This document shows, piece by piece, positions 40,247 through 51,810 of a DNA stretch of 64,000 nt. The position numbers and the translations under genes are program-made. Position 1 is the first letter of the stretch; every line of letters starts with the position of its first letter. The stretch covers positions 6,003,714 through 6,067,713 of the forward strand of contig NC_135777.1 of NCBI RefSeq assembly GCF_028453695.1. The letters are read 5' to 3'. The notes beneath the pieces are model-generated. The model had not been told where the DNA came from. It saw nothing but the letters and a program-made list of their open reading frames with translations, and did not search any database. Source of the DNA: Augochlora pura. Taxonomy: Eukaryota; Arthropoda; Insecta; Hymenoptera; Halictidae.

Positions 40247-41777
40247 TTTACAGAAATTCTTATGGAATAAAATGCCTTTCTCTATTAAACTGTTCATTCG
40301 TATAAATTATTTTTATAAGATATTATACTCTTTATTAATTAATGATTTTTTCGTATTCAATGAAATATTTTGTCGGTAGGCCGACGGAACCACTGCCGAT
40401 GTTTTATTTAAAAGTGTTATAAACAATATATACTAGATTCTATCTAGCTACATAAAAGTTTCTACTATTTTGTAAATATAAAAGGCGGGTGAAATATATA
40501 TATATATATATATCTTTGATAAAATGGTGTTATAGATGAAATACATATAAGAAGTATAAGGTTGATAAAAAGATATACTATTATTATGGTAAACTTACTT
40601 TGCAATCAGTCATAGCGCAATATTGTTTAGCAAGGACTCTTTTATAATTCGAATTAGTTTTCTTAGGACTTTACAACTGTGTCCTGCAAATACATCGCAT
40701 ATAATTATTGGGAGTGCCAGCAAACCTATTGTTGCAGTTAAAAAAATTTACCGTGTAAAATAGCATATAATAAAATTAAGACACATTATAAGTTGAAGAT
40801 AATTTTCCCTTATCCTTTTTCATTTAATTTTATCATTGCAATCTCTTTTACTGTCGAGAAACAAAAGAAAAGAACCTAACAATACAAGCAATTTGTAACA
40901 GTGATACTATTTTGTCAGATTGTTGCAATGTACTTAGTTTTTGAAGGAACAGTCATGTGCATAACTGGAAAAAAACATAATTATGAAAAGAAATGAGTAA
41001 GGTAACGATAATATGCACTAATGTTATTTTCAATTCTATAATGACCGACAGATAATTAGTTACACATTCAAATTTGAATGATAGTATGGACGACGCGAAT
41101 TACAGCTATTTCTTTTCTTTTTTGTAGCGAAGTATTACTTTGTTCCTCTTTCTACTTCCGATGCATACAAAACATTGAAAAATGCTATGCGTTCAGTATA
41201 CAGAAAAATGTGCACGATGTTCTGAATACAGTGCTTGAAAGTGTTTTACTCAATGTGCAGGGAACTTAATACATTGCTTTTGGTGTTCATTTCGTACGTA
41301 TAAATTCGTTCAACACCTTCTTTACTTGTGACTTAGTGTGATTTAATGTGTTCACAGATATGATAGAATGTAAAATAGGAATGTTACATTGAATTATTGA
41401 ATAAAATGCATGGTGATCAGTATCAGTGATGAGATTCAGAATAACTACTGAATCTCAAGAATGTACTTTAGAGTACCAAATTATTGTTTTGAATTGAATG
41501 AAATTTCCAGTTTTCATGTCTTCTCATATAATAAAATATTACGTTGACCAATAGTGTTGGCTACTGTTGAGTCATAAGAACTAAACAGACATACAGATTG
41601 ATACAATTGATATGTATAGATTTATCATTCATATGTCTCAAACGTAATCGAACATATAACCAAATGAATAATATGAATAGTGATTACAATGTCTTGATCT
41701 CATCACTGATCATGTGTTTTCAGCGTGAAAATTCATGTGACTTTACTTTCATTGGCGACTACGTATCCTAAGACTTA
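40247..41777. other. UFM1 3' flank
   Basis: AT-rich, no coding exon recognised. An AT dinucleotide run lies at about 40493-40513. Short frames such as 41078-41269 have no coding character. It probably includes the UFM1 3' UTR. Confidence 0.35.
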
Positions 41778-41930
41778 TTAACACATTCGCATCGGGAAAC
41801 GAGAATTCTCGTTTTAAAAAAAACGTGGTCGGAAAACGAGAATTCTCGTTTTGCGAGAAGTGTTACATTACTAAAATACCCCGATTTGTATGAAAATTTA
41901 AGGAAAAATAGCCTGATGCGAATGTGTTAA
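41778..41930. mobile_element. TTAA-flanked MITE with internal palindromes, copy 2
   Basis: A 153 bp element is bounded by TTAA at 41778-41781 and 41927-41930. The left end reads TTAACACATTCGCATCGGG and the complement of the right end TTAACACATTCGCATCAGG, with one mismatch in 19. Inside are two near-identical perfect palindromes centred on GAATTC: AAACGAGAATTCTCGTTT at 41797-41814 and AAAACGAGAATTCTCGTTTT at 41833-41852. No coding capacity. TTAA target and short inverted ends suggest a piggyBac-like non-autonomous element; its first nine bases resemble those of the copy at 1669, but the rest differs. Confidence 0.75.
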
Positions 41931-43636
41931 GAGGGCATAGCACCATTCGGTCAACTTTTTCATACAAAGATACTGAACTATGATGACGAAATATATAAAA
42001 GTATAAAGTGTGCGTGGTTTAAACACGTTTGAAATTTGCTTACCAAAGCGGAGGGAACGTACCATCCATACGAAACGGATTCTAATCACACAACTAGGAA
42101 CACTAGCGTTTTCTTAAGAGTTACAAGAAACTATAATCACAGATAATTAGACTATGTTTATCGCATTAATGAATATTCTATCTAAACGTGTACGAGTAGA
42201 ATATATTTGTACAAAATTTTTTTATAATCAACTGCACTCTATGAAAATGGGAAATTAGTTTCATGTGGGTAGCGAAATACTCAAGTTTTATGGTATATCG
42301 GATAGAAAAAATATGCATATCTTTCAATCAGGAATATTCCATCTAAATCACTGTCGTTCCCTACCCTTCGGTAAACATAGAATTTGCATTTCAATGTTAC
42401 ACTCGCAGACGTATAATAAATTAAAAATCCGTATCGCTTCTTTTTTTCCTTCTTTCTTTTTTACAAATACCTTAAGACAATTTGAAGAGTATAAAAGTTT
42501 GTTTCATTCGCTACATTCGAGTCTGGAAAATGCTGAATCAGTCATCGCATTATACAAAAATGGTCCGGATCGAAACAGACAAACTCTGGCAACATGTTAA
42601 CAAAGTTCATCAGTTTCGATCTGGGATATCCTGTATATTGCATCGTGTAACTTGCTTCTTGACTCACAGTTTAATATAGTGTACGTTTCTATCTATTACC
42701 TTTTTTTTATCTCGTATGGTATGTGCGTGTGGTTATTATGATTTATTGTAGAAACTCCTTCTCTTCCCCTCGTTAATGAAAAATGTGTTGCTCGCTAATA
42801 TCACACGTATGAAGATTACATTATGATAATGTATAAGTCTAATAAGTTATTATTAATGATGCTCTGTCGTTCAAAGAAAAGATACGTGGCACTAACAAAT
42901 GTGTATGTATATATCTATATATATGTATAAATTGTATTACACTATTTCATCGAAACTGATTTTTATAAATCATAAACACTATTATTTAACAGTAGAAGTG
43001 AGCAATGTTTGGCCACATACAATGTATAAATAACGATTGACAGCAATTTTGTTTAGTCTCTTTCATACGTTTAAGTTTTTTTTCCGTTCGCATACAAAAC
43101 TCTGTTTCCTTAGAAAAAAGAAGGAAAATAATACAGAGAAATCCTATGTAATTAATGCAATTAGCGCAACAAATAATCGATGGAGTATATGACCAAACAA
43201 AGTCCATTTCTGGTTAATAATACATATACTATAGCAGTTTCCGTTTTCCTTCGTGGATGATAAATGGCATGTACGCTTTGTACGCTTGTCCACAATAAAT
43301 AATACATCCTAAAGCATGTTTTACGAACGAAAAGAGAAATAATTCAATACATTCGCTCCCATTCAATCAACATAATTTTATACTACGAAGTTTTTTTTTT
43401 AAGATCATTCAGTAAGTTGTAAAACATGACACCCCCTTGAGTATGGAGAAAAGCTATTTTCGTATTCTGGTAGTTTTTCAAAGGTATTCGTTATTCCATA
43501 TCTCCAGTACAACTGTTACTGATTGATAGTTGTTCTATATAATTATTTTGTATACCTAGCAAATCGTACTCATGGCAGCAGACAGAACTTGTACGTCATT
43601 AAGATGATCGGTTATCCTTTTCTTTCGTTTTAACAG
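41931..43636. other. intergenic, POD1 3' side
   Basis: AT-rich with no convincing gene. The longest frame, 42265-42600, lacks splice or conservation clues. Part of this may be the POD1 3' UTR on the - strand. Confidence 0.3.
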
Positions 43637-43781
43637 AAAAATCTCCAAACTTGAAGAAATGTTGAAAAAAGAAATTGACTATAAAGTCGAACATTTTTCA
43701 AGATTTCAAGAAACTGCACACATACCTTTATCTCTTTCGAAACCGGGAGAGGTTTTGGAAATGTTTATTCCAATCATAAGT
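43637..43781 (+). other. orphan exon-like reading frame
   Basis: A good acceptor (pyrimidine tract then TTTTAACAG, ending 43636) precedes an open frame reading KISKLEEMLKKEIDYKVEH and SKPGEVLEMFIPII, up to a possible donor GTATCT at 43782. The composition is protein-like and partly coiled-coil. I find no neighbouring + strand exons, and the POD1 3' UTR lies on the opposite strand here. It could be an exon of an unrecognised gene, a gene remnant, or chance. Confidence 0.25.
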
Positions 43782-43928
43782 ATCTCTTACCGTGTACACA
43801 TTAATATCAAAGTATTTTTCGCTTCGCCCGTGGTTTTTAATTTAGAAATAAATTATGGCTTATCCAGCTACGTATAGATTCACTTTATCTTACGGATTTT
43901 ATTTAAACGACCTACTACTGCGTCATCT

Positions 43929-46900
43929 TCACTCGTCCTATAATTAAAATTTGCTTATTAAAAAGAATAGAAAATTAATTAGTATTTTCACTCGAAATAA
44001 ATGATATTATACTACGAGCCATGTGTTTATTGTTGTACAGTTAATGTAACCTACCCATTCATGTTCTTCTACACCTTCCATATGATCTTGCTCCAATGAG
44101 CACTGTATTACGTCTCCCACAAAGTTGCTCATGGCTTTCTGGAGCTATTATGTAGATACAAATGAAATAAATCTAAATTCAGTTAGAAATGTGTATAAAA
44201 CATGTAATTACCTCTTCCTGTTTAGCTTTTACGTCAGGATTCCATCCAAGTCTGGCAAAGGGCTGCGCAGACACAGAGAATGGAGTTGCCGAATGTTTTG
44301 CAGCAATTGGCGCAGTCACAACCCCTTGGCCTTGATTTTCAGTTACTGCATGTATAAATATAAATATTAGAAATCGATATGACTCTGAATCTTGAACAGA
44401 CTTCTATCTTTAAACCAACAAACTTACAGTTATCCATTCCTGGCGGTTTCAGACTTATTCTGCTAGCTTGTTTGTTAACACCACTGAACCATTCGGTTGC
44501 AGTCATGGTGTGTTTCCATGTTACTTTTGTTGGTGGAAACAAATCATCTTGGAAAAGTTCACTCTGAAAATGATTTCATTTAAATTAATGTTCCTTATTT
44601 CCTGTTAAAACTTTTGATTGCGTATATTGAAGTTACCTTTATGCGGGGCACCGTGAAGCTTAAAGGTTCTATCGTATTGTTTGTTAATCTTAAAGCAGAT
44701 GCAAACTCTACACTGGCAACATCACACTTATTCTTGGGAAGAAAAGAGAGTCCTTGATGTAAACTACTACATCGATGATGACTGAGTGGGCAACAGTAGG
44801 GTGGTTCTTCTGTTACTTCAAAAGCATATATCGTAGTGTCCCCCTAAAATTATGTTTCCTATCAGGTTAACAAATTCCTTGACTGTACCTAGCATAAATC
44901 AAAGGAATACGAAATAATAATACTTACGCGTCCTGTTAGGAAAAGGGTCGAGCTGTCTGCGTCATAGAATGGCATTAAAATAGCTGGTGATACGTCCAGC
45001 CCAACCGTGGTTAATGGGTTATTAAGATTATCTGCTTTAAACACGTATATTTGCCTCTCGGATACCCTAAAATAAATCGTACACAATCAGAATTCGCTGG
45101 ATGCTATTATGTCAATTGGTGTTCGATAAAGTTTACATACTTGTCGAAACCCATCACAACCAGAAACTGTCCCTTCAACGCCCAAACTACTCGTGCACCT
45201 CTCGTACCAACTGGCCCTTTTCCAGATTTTATTGGTGAATCGCCACATCTTGGCTTATAAATTCGCAATTTTCCATCCTTGCACGCACTGGCCAAATACT
45301 GGCCGCAAGGCGACCATGCTAAACTGAAAATTTGATCGGTATGACCGATCAATGTTATCTTTGCAACAGCCGTCTCACTCAGTGAAAGCGATGACAAGTC
45401 CCAAATTTTCACGGTCATATCATAGGATGCCGATGCTAGAACGTCCAATGCTAATGGATGAAATTTAATTAAATATATTTTGTCGGTATGAGCTTTTATC
45501 ATGTGTTTTGGTTCGTTTGTTGGTTCCGATAATCCAGACTCTGGGATCTCCCACAGTCGAATCATTCCATCGTCGCAGGCTGCAAACAAATTTTTCATTA
45601 ATTTAATTACTTATATGCAGAATACAATAATTTGGTGTTGATGGTCGTACCAACTGCGAGTCGTTGATTATCGAATGGATTCCATTGGAAATCCATAACC
45701 GTGGTACCATGTACCAAAGCTGGCATTACGCCGTCAGGTAGCCTACCAGTTTTCTTCAGTTCTAAAACTGCTATCTTTCCACCTGGACCACTTAATGGCA
45801 CAGCGACACGGTCTGGATTAGCTGCATACGATTAATTTCTATTAGAATAAAAATCTGTTCGAAAAAAACTAGATGAAAATATAAATAAATGCTGTAATAT
45901 CTTACCATGAAAACCGTCGCATTCTCCAGATATTTGCCTGCTAATGTTCCTTATGTTTTCTATGTGCGTAGACTTGTGTCCAGGTGTACCTTTCAAATGT
46001 CGAAACTTTGATACTCTACCTATATTCGTGACGAAATATACCATCAGTAAAAATGCGGAAAAACGGCAACAGATTATTTTGATCTACACATTGTATCGTA
46101 CCAAATACAGTTGACGTTCGTTTAGCAGTTGGGGTCGCATTATCTATTTTCTCCAGCCTGGGATCCATGCTCTGCTGGCGCAGCATGGGTATAACTTTCT
46201 TGACTTCATCTTCTTTGATTACTTCGCTCTTTGTTTTGAAAGAATCTCTACGTCTTAACATTGTAGGCGAGCCCATTGCTTTCTCTGCCAAATTGCCGTC
46301 AGTCACAGAAACAGAACGACTTTCGTATAGACGACGTCTCTCAGCAATGGAATTCCTGTTGGCATTACCTCGTTCGAAACTGCCTAAATCTTCGTTCTCG
46401 GGTGACTCGTCTTTGACTTTGATTTCGAAGACTCTACGTCTTTCCGCAGTACTCGGCGTTTTAGGCTTGTAGCCTGAATCGCTCGAGTTCGCGTCTTCTT
46501 CGAGAGAACTAGTATCGCTCTTTCCATTCTCAGTTTCTTTCATGCGTTCGTTATAAGGCGGGGACTTCTCCGGTTCCACGTTGTTCTCTATCTGACTGTT
46601 TATATCGTTTTGATAACCGTTGGTGTCGCTATTTGGCGCGATGGGCACTGAGAAGATCTTATCGAAGGAGAATTCTTGACTACCTGATTTTGCTTGGAAC
46701 GGCTTTGGTCCAAGTCGAGGCTAAAAGCATGAGAAATATTTAGAATTACTTACAATGAACAACTTTATATTGATAGTATGATTCACAATGATTCTAACGA
46801 GGTATGTGAAAACTGAGGTAAGAAAAATTGTTGCACACGATATCATTGCACATACAGAAGTAGAACATTTTTTTTAAAGACTATTAAAGTTCTTTTTATA

Positions 46901-49900
46901 GCCTGTTTACAACCTTGTATCCCCCAATCGCATTAGGATTTACAGATGTAACTACTGAGCCCGGATTCGGAGAAGAACGTGGCCGTGCGACTGGCTTCGG
47001 TTCATCCTCGGAAATGCTATTAGTTCGAGATGTTCTCGGCAAAGGCTTCGGTGGGACAGTTTGGCCTCCGTTTTGAACCTTGCTCTTATCTTCTTCGGTC
47101 TCCGTTTTCCTCGATTCTTCTAGCTTTTCCAGTTCATTTTCCGGCGACGTTTCCTTGTCGATTATTCCTTGACCTTTCGCATAAGCTTTCGGCACGGTGA
47201 TCGATGCGGGCTTTGGTTGGTTCTGCGATTCCACTTTTATTTCTCGCTCATTCTCTTTCAAGGTAGTTAAGTTTCCCTTGTGTACCTAAAGGTACGGTAA
47301 ATATTCCTTAATTTCGCAAATCGTTTCAACTAACTATCAAAGTCTGTGTGTCACTTCTAAGATTCTACACGTTTCAAATTTACAATCGGACATTAATGAC
47401 TGCACAATTTCTGTCTACTTTCCACGCATACATACACGTAACAACTTGTACTTTGAAAAATCTCTTAAGCAGATGACACAAGTACATTACAATTATTTAG
47501 AATCTTATTTCACTCTTACATACGACACAAAATCTAAGGGTGTTATATGCATATGCTAAAACACATATTTATACATATTCAAGAGAAAAAAAAAGATAAC
47601 GTCAAAATATTTTCGTTTGAAACACATAGATAACTAAAGATCACGCTTTCATACTTAAGATTACTTACGCTGATAGAATAAGCTACAGAACATCAATTTG
47701 CCATATAAATTACACGTGCCAGGAATAACACTTTGGTGCTAATGCATAAACTATAAAATATATATTGGATATCTGAAACGTGAAAAAATATACACAGAAC
47801 ATGAAAAAAGAAACAAAATAAAATGATGCAGAAGAAAATAGTATTCTACTAAATAAAGAATAAATGTTCTGTATAATACATTCGTAACACAAAATTATGT
47901 TCTACTTCTATATTACTTTGCAATGTACCATTAAGATAACAATGCTTTAGGAAAAAGTAAAACAGTTTTTAATATTTAGGTAATTTTCATTATACAAGTT
48001 TTACATTTTCCAATGCTTTGCTATCTTCATCATTTTTATAGTTAATAAAAACCAAATGTAAATGAATGATAAATATATAAAATAACGATATTTTAAACAT
48101 CACATAACACATCACTCATAAAAATACAAAATTATTAAGAATGATAATGATAATGTTGATAATGATGGTATGATGACTATTATAAAAATTCCATTCTTTC
48201 TTAAACACTTTTAATTTGTCTAGAGCTTGAAATAGCACCTACTCATTTTGATCACAAATGCGTAATATCCGCAGTGATGATAATGATTAAAAAAGCGTGC
48301 AATTCAAAATAAAAAATTGTAATATTCATTCATACATCTACTATGAGATACTGGAATTCCAAAACTTGAAACTAACAAGATGAAACATTAATATCAAAGG
48401 CTTCTACTTACAGTAATAGATTCTTCACCCTTATTTCTTTTTGCAGGATCTAATGATATTTTCGGGACAGGCATATTATGGCCCTTTATCCAAGCTGCTG
48501 CATTGTTCTGAGCAGTGCATCCTGTTGTATCAGGATATATGTCCGCATGGAAGTCTCTGTAGGTCTACAGAAATGTTTAAATTATAATATAATTCACGTA
48601 TAAAACAGTAGAACAGACGAATGTACTTACTTTCCTTGGAACCTGATACATGATAGGAATCACCATGTTGGAAGTAAGCTGCAATAATCTATTAACTTCT
48701 GCTTGCATAACGTTTAGCGCTCGTTTCGGCACCAAACATACTCCTTTAGTTTGTTCTCCACTATGACGAATTCCTTCCACTAAGAATGGATCTTTATCCA
48801 TTACTTCCATGTACATAATAGTAGTATCTCCCTTTCCAGCAAGGAAAAGCATGTTTGTGTCAGGATCAAATAGGGGCATTAGGATTCTATAAATCATAAT
48901 TCTTGTAAATTATCCGAATCGATTGAAACTCGTAGCAACACGTTATTTGAGTCTTACCCGGTACTGCAATCTAATTCCAACGTTTTCACAGGTTCGCTCA
49001 GATGCCTTAAATCTCTTATGTAAACCTGCCTAAGTCTCGCCGCGTCGAATCCTGTGGTTAGTATCCTGTCGCTATTGTTCAGCCAAACAATTCGGGAATC
49101 TTTGATATTCTGATGACTTGAGCACGAATTAACGATACAAGAAGCGGCTCGGGGATCTATGATTCTCACTTGCTTGTCTTTGCACGACGTTGCTAAAAGT
49201 ACACCATCTTGTTTCCAACTTAGAGATTGGATGACTTCTGCGTGTTCATTATTGGCTACAGAAAAAGAAAACGTTAAATACATTGTAGACATTATTGTAG
49301 AATCTAAACGTATGTAGAAAAATGTTCATTACAGAATAGTTCTTGTTGTGAAATCACATCCCACAAAGACAAGTTCGTGTATGACACTGTTGTGAGAAGG
49401 TGTTCGGCTGCAGGGTGCCAACATACTGCTTCCACTCTTCTCTGACGATGGGAAAATGTACATTCGGGGTTGCATAGAGATTCTTCCAATCCAGTTTCCG
49501 GAATATGCCACAGTTTCACCTACAAATAAAAATAATTGAAATATTTGCTTCTCGAAATAACAAGTTAACATAAACTAAACAATGTTTGTGCAGCTCTAGC
49601 TTACAAGACAGTCTTGAGATCCAGTAGCTAATAAACCATCGTGAAATGGAGAGAAATCCATGTCGGTGACTGTATCGGCATGAGCATGAAGTAATGGCAT
49701 AGTTTTGCTTTTTCTACCGCAATCTTCCAATGGTAAGACAGCAAGACTAGATCCTATGAACAATATAAGTGTAAAAATAAATGCAATATATTAAAATAAA
49801 ATGGAACAAGATTCAGAACCATACCATTATGATCTACATTGAATGCCATGAAAGCGGCAGATGCAGCAATGTTATTCCCATAGGTCTGATAAGAGCCGAC

Positions 49901-49984
49901 TGATATATCCCGAATACAAGCTTCTGGTTTGGGTACAATTGGAGCTGCATTTTTATATTTAGATGCTTTGAAACGCCAAGCCAT
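43929..49984 (-). CDS. pod1: Coronin-7 / POD1, tandem coronin
   Basis: Actin regulator with two coronin propellers; Drosophila POD1 cross-links actin and microtubules in growth cones. Seventeen exons join in phase: 49984-49825, 49753-49605, 49519-49333, 49255-48958, 48886-48631, 48564-48412, 47285-46914, 46720-46102, 46019-45906, 45821-45651, 45579-45141, 45066-44928, 44843-44637, 44563-44428, 44345-44212, 44144-44055 and 43937-43929, giving 1210 residues. The start MAWRFKASKYKNAAP is coronin-7-like. Propeller 1 covers about residues 1-400 and propeller 2 about 732-1090, opening RVSKFRHLKGTPGHKSTHIE. The linker holds PPKPLPR (a possible SH3 ligand) and two AERRR motifs. The last nine-base exon completes the acidic EWDE tail, which in the family binds Arp2/3. 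Confidence 0.95.
47286..48411 (-). other. large POD1 intron
   Basis: At 1.1 kb this is by far the longest intron of the gene and separates the first coronin module from the linker exons. It is AT-rich with an imperfect GATAAT repeat at about 48137-48180. No coding exon is visible in it. Confidence 0.5.
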
Positions 49985-51810
49985 TATGACGTTCTCACAG
50001 GTATGTACTTATAAGTTGATGTCCACTTAAATCATGTAATCTAACAACAACAAAGCGAACGTAACAATGTAAATAAAAACGTTAAACGATTTTTTCGTTT
50101 TATAAATTTAATCAAAAAATAATTGAAAATTATAAGTGATAATATTTTGTATCGTTAATATTCTTCTAAAAATAACAGAAGCGAACAACGTTTGACAATG
50201 CTGTTTAGAAAATAACGCTAGTAAAGGGTATCGGCACTGATGTAAAGCTGTGCATGACTAATAACTTGGGGGTGAGAATCACCCCACCCTTAATCGTCGT
50301 ATACCTTCCGTAAGTAATAACATTGACAGTCAAACGGTCTTTTAGAAGCGAAAAATCACATAATGAGCATCGTATTACTTGCTTACTGCTGCCCGGCGTG
50401 TCTTCACACGCTGTTCACTAAATATTATCCAGCAACGAAATCGAACGGTTACGAACAGACACTATAAACACACGATGGCAGGTAGGCGTCTCTGATCTCA
50501 ACGTCTGACAGGCGGAAACAGGAAAACCCCCCACCTAGAGACTTCTTCTATCTCTGTCGATCATAATGTACAGCATATGTATATACATACATATAGTATG
50601 TACCGACGTACATTGTACGCTATGGTGTTTTTTTCAAAAGAACACATGCAACTTTAATAAATTCTATTCCAAATTCTTGTTTCCATCGTAAACTTGAAAC
50701 ATTTCAATACAAAATTGATTCACCAAAATTTTGTAAATAAATTCTTCAAAGAAATATCTTGTTGGCAAAAATAATTAAAGTTTATTCTATAAACCAATGA
50801 AAGCAACTAAAGATATATTTATTAAGGAGTAAATTGTTAAGTATAACACAGGTATAGAAATAGGTGTAGAGTTTTATCAATTTTCATCCTATACATACAT
50901 ACATACACATAAACCATGAACAATACAAGTGTATAACAATGGGTCCTACTCCTGCATACCTTCAGGCCGTAGCTCAATCCGTTAACAAGGATTAATAAAA
51001 AAATGTTCTTTGCTCCGATTGGTTGGCGATTTACTGGTGAAACAGTGCTGTACTCACAGTCAAAGAATTCATGCCAATACAATGATAACCTTAGCCAGAT
51101 CCTGTGAATTTGTCAAAACATTTTCAGGGAATATATATTTATCTCAAAGTTCATCGAACAGCTTTCCCAAATTCACTGGACGCAACAGATTTCAGTTATT
51201 TGAAAGTTGAAACTTCTTTACGGATAGAGATTCACGATACGTGCGCTTAGATTTTGCCGCAAGCACGGCAAAATAAGCAAGCCTGGTTTTGTAGCCATGT
51301 GCACGAAACACATAGAATGCGATGGGTATCGTTCTATTTCTCTCCAACCATACATCGTTCTCTTTCTACGGTACTTGCGCGAAACTGGATGTACAATAAA
51401 GTGATGTGCAAGCCAGCTTAGGAATCACGAAAAGTGTACAAGAGTAGGACCCTTTACTGAAGCTACCTTCTCTTGTAAATCAGCTGCGAGTACATACTGA
51501 GAATGTTTCGTTCTCTCCATTTCAACTACATATATGTATACTACGTCTATGGAGGAATGTAGCGATGTTTTTTAGCGTCTATATGTTGTCTATTTCACAA
51601 ATAATTTTTACATAAACTTCCTATATGCATATTCCGAACATTTATCACTGAATGTGTTATCATGGTTATTTAAGTTGTTTGCCTGGTAATGGATATCCGC
51701 ATTCGTTTGCACAGGCGTAAAATAGAGATATCTGTTTGAATATTTGAATACGAAAATATTATATTTACCTTCAAAGATGTTTTTAAATTACTATGGCACG
51801 CCTACAGCTT
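49985..51810. other. intergenic, POD1 promoter and TBC1D19 3' flank
   Basis: The first 550 bases probably contain the POD1 promoter and non-coding first exon; a CpG-richer patch lies at about 50390-50480. A short ATAC repeat is at about 50892-50910. The remainder, including a slightly GC-richer tract at 51230-51430, shows nothing recognisable. The TBC1D19 3' UTR lies at the right end. Confidence 0.35.

Noticed and set aside
42265..42600. 111-residue + strand frame
   Set aside because: No recognisable motif, no convincing splice borders and AT-rich composition; length is within chance for this stretch.
50940..51000. Segment with TAGCTCAATCC considered as a tRNA remnant
   Set aside because: No T-arm GTTC-purine-A motif or acceptor stem pairing could be found.
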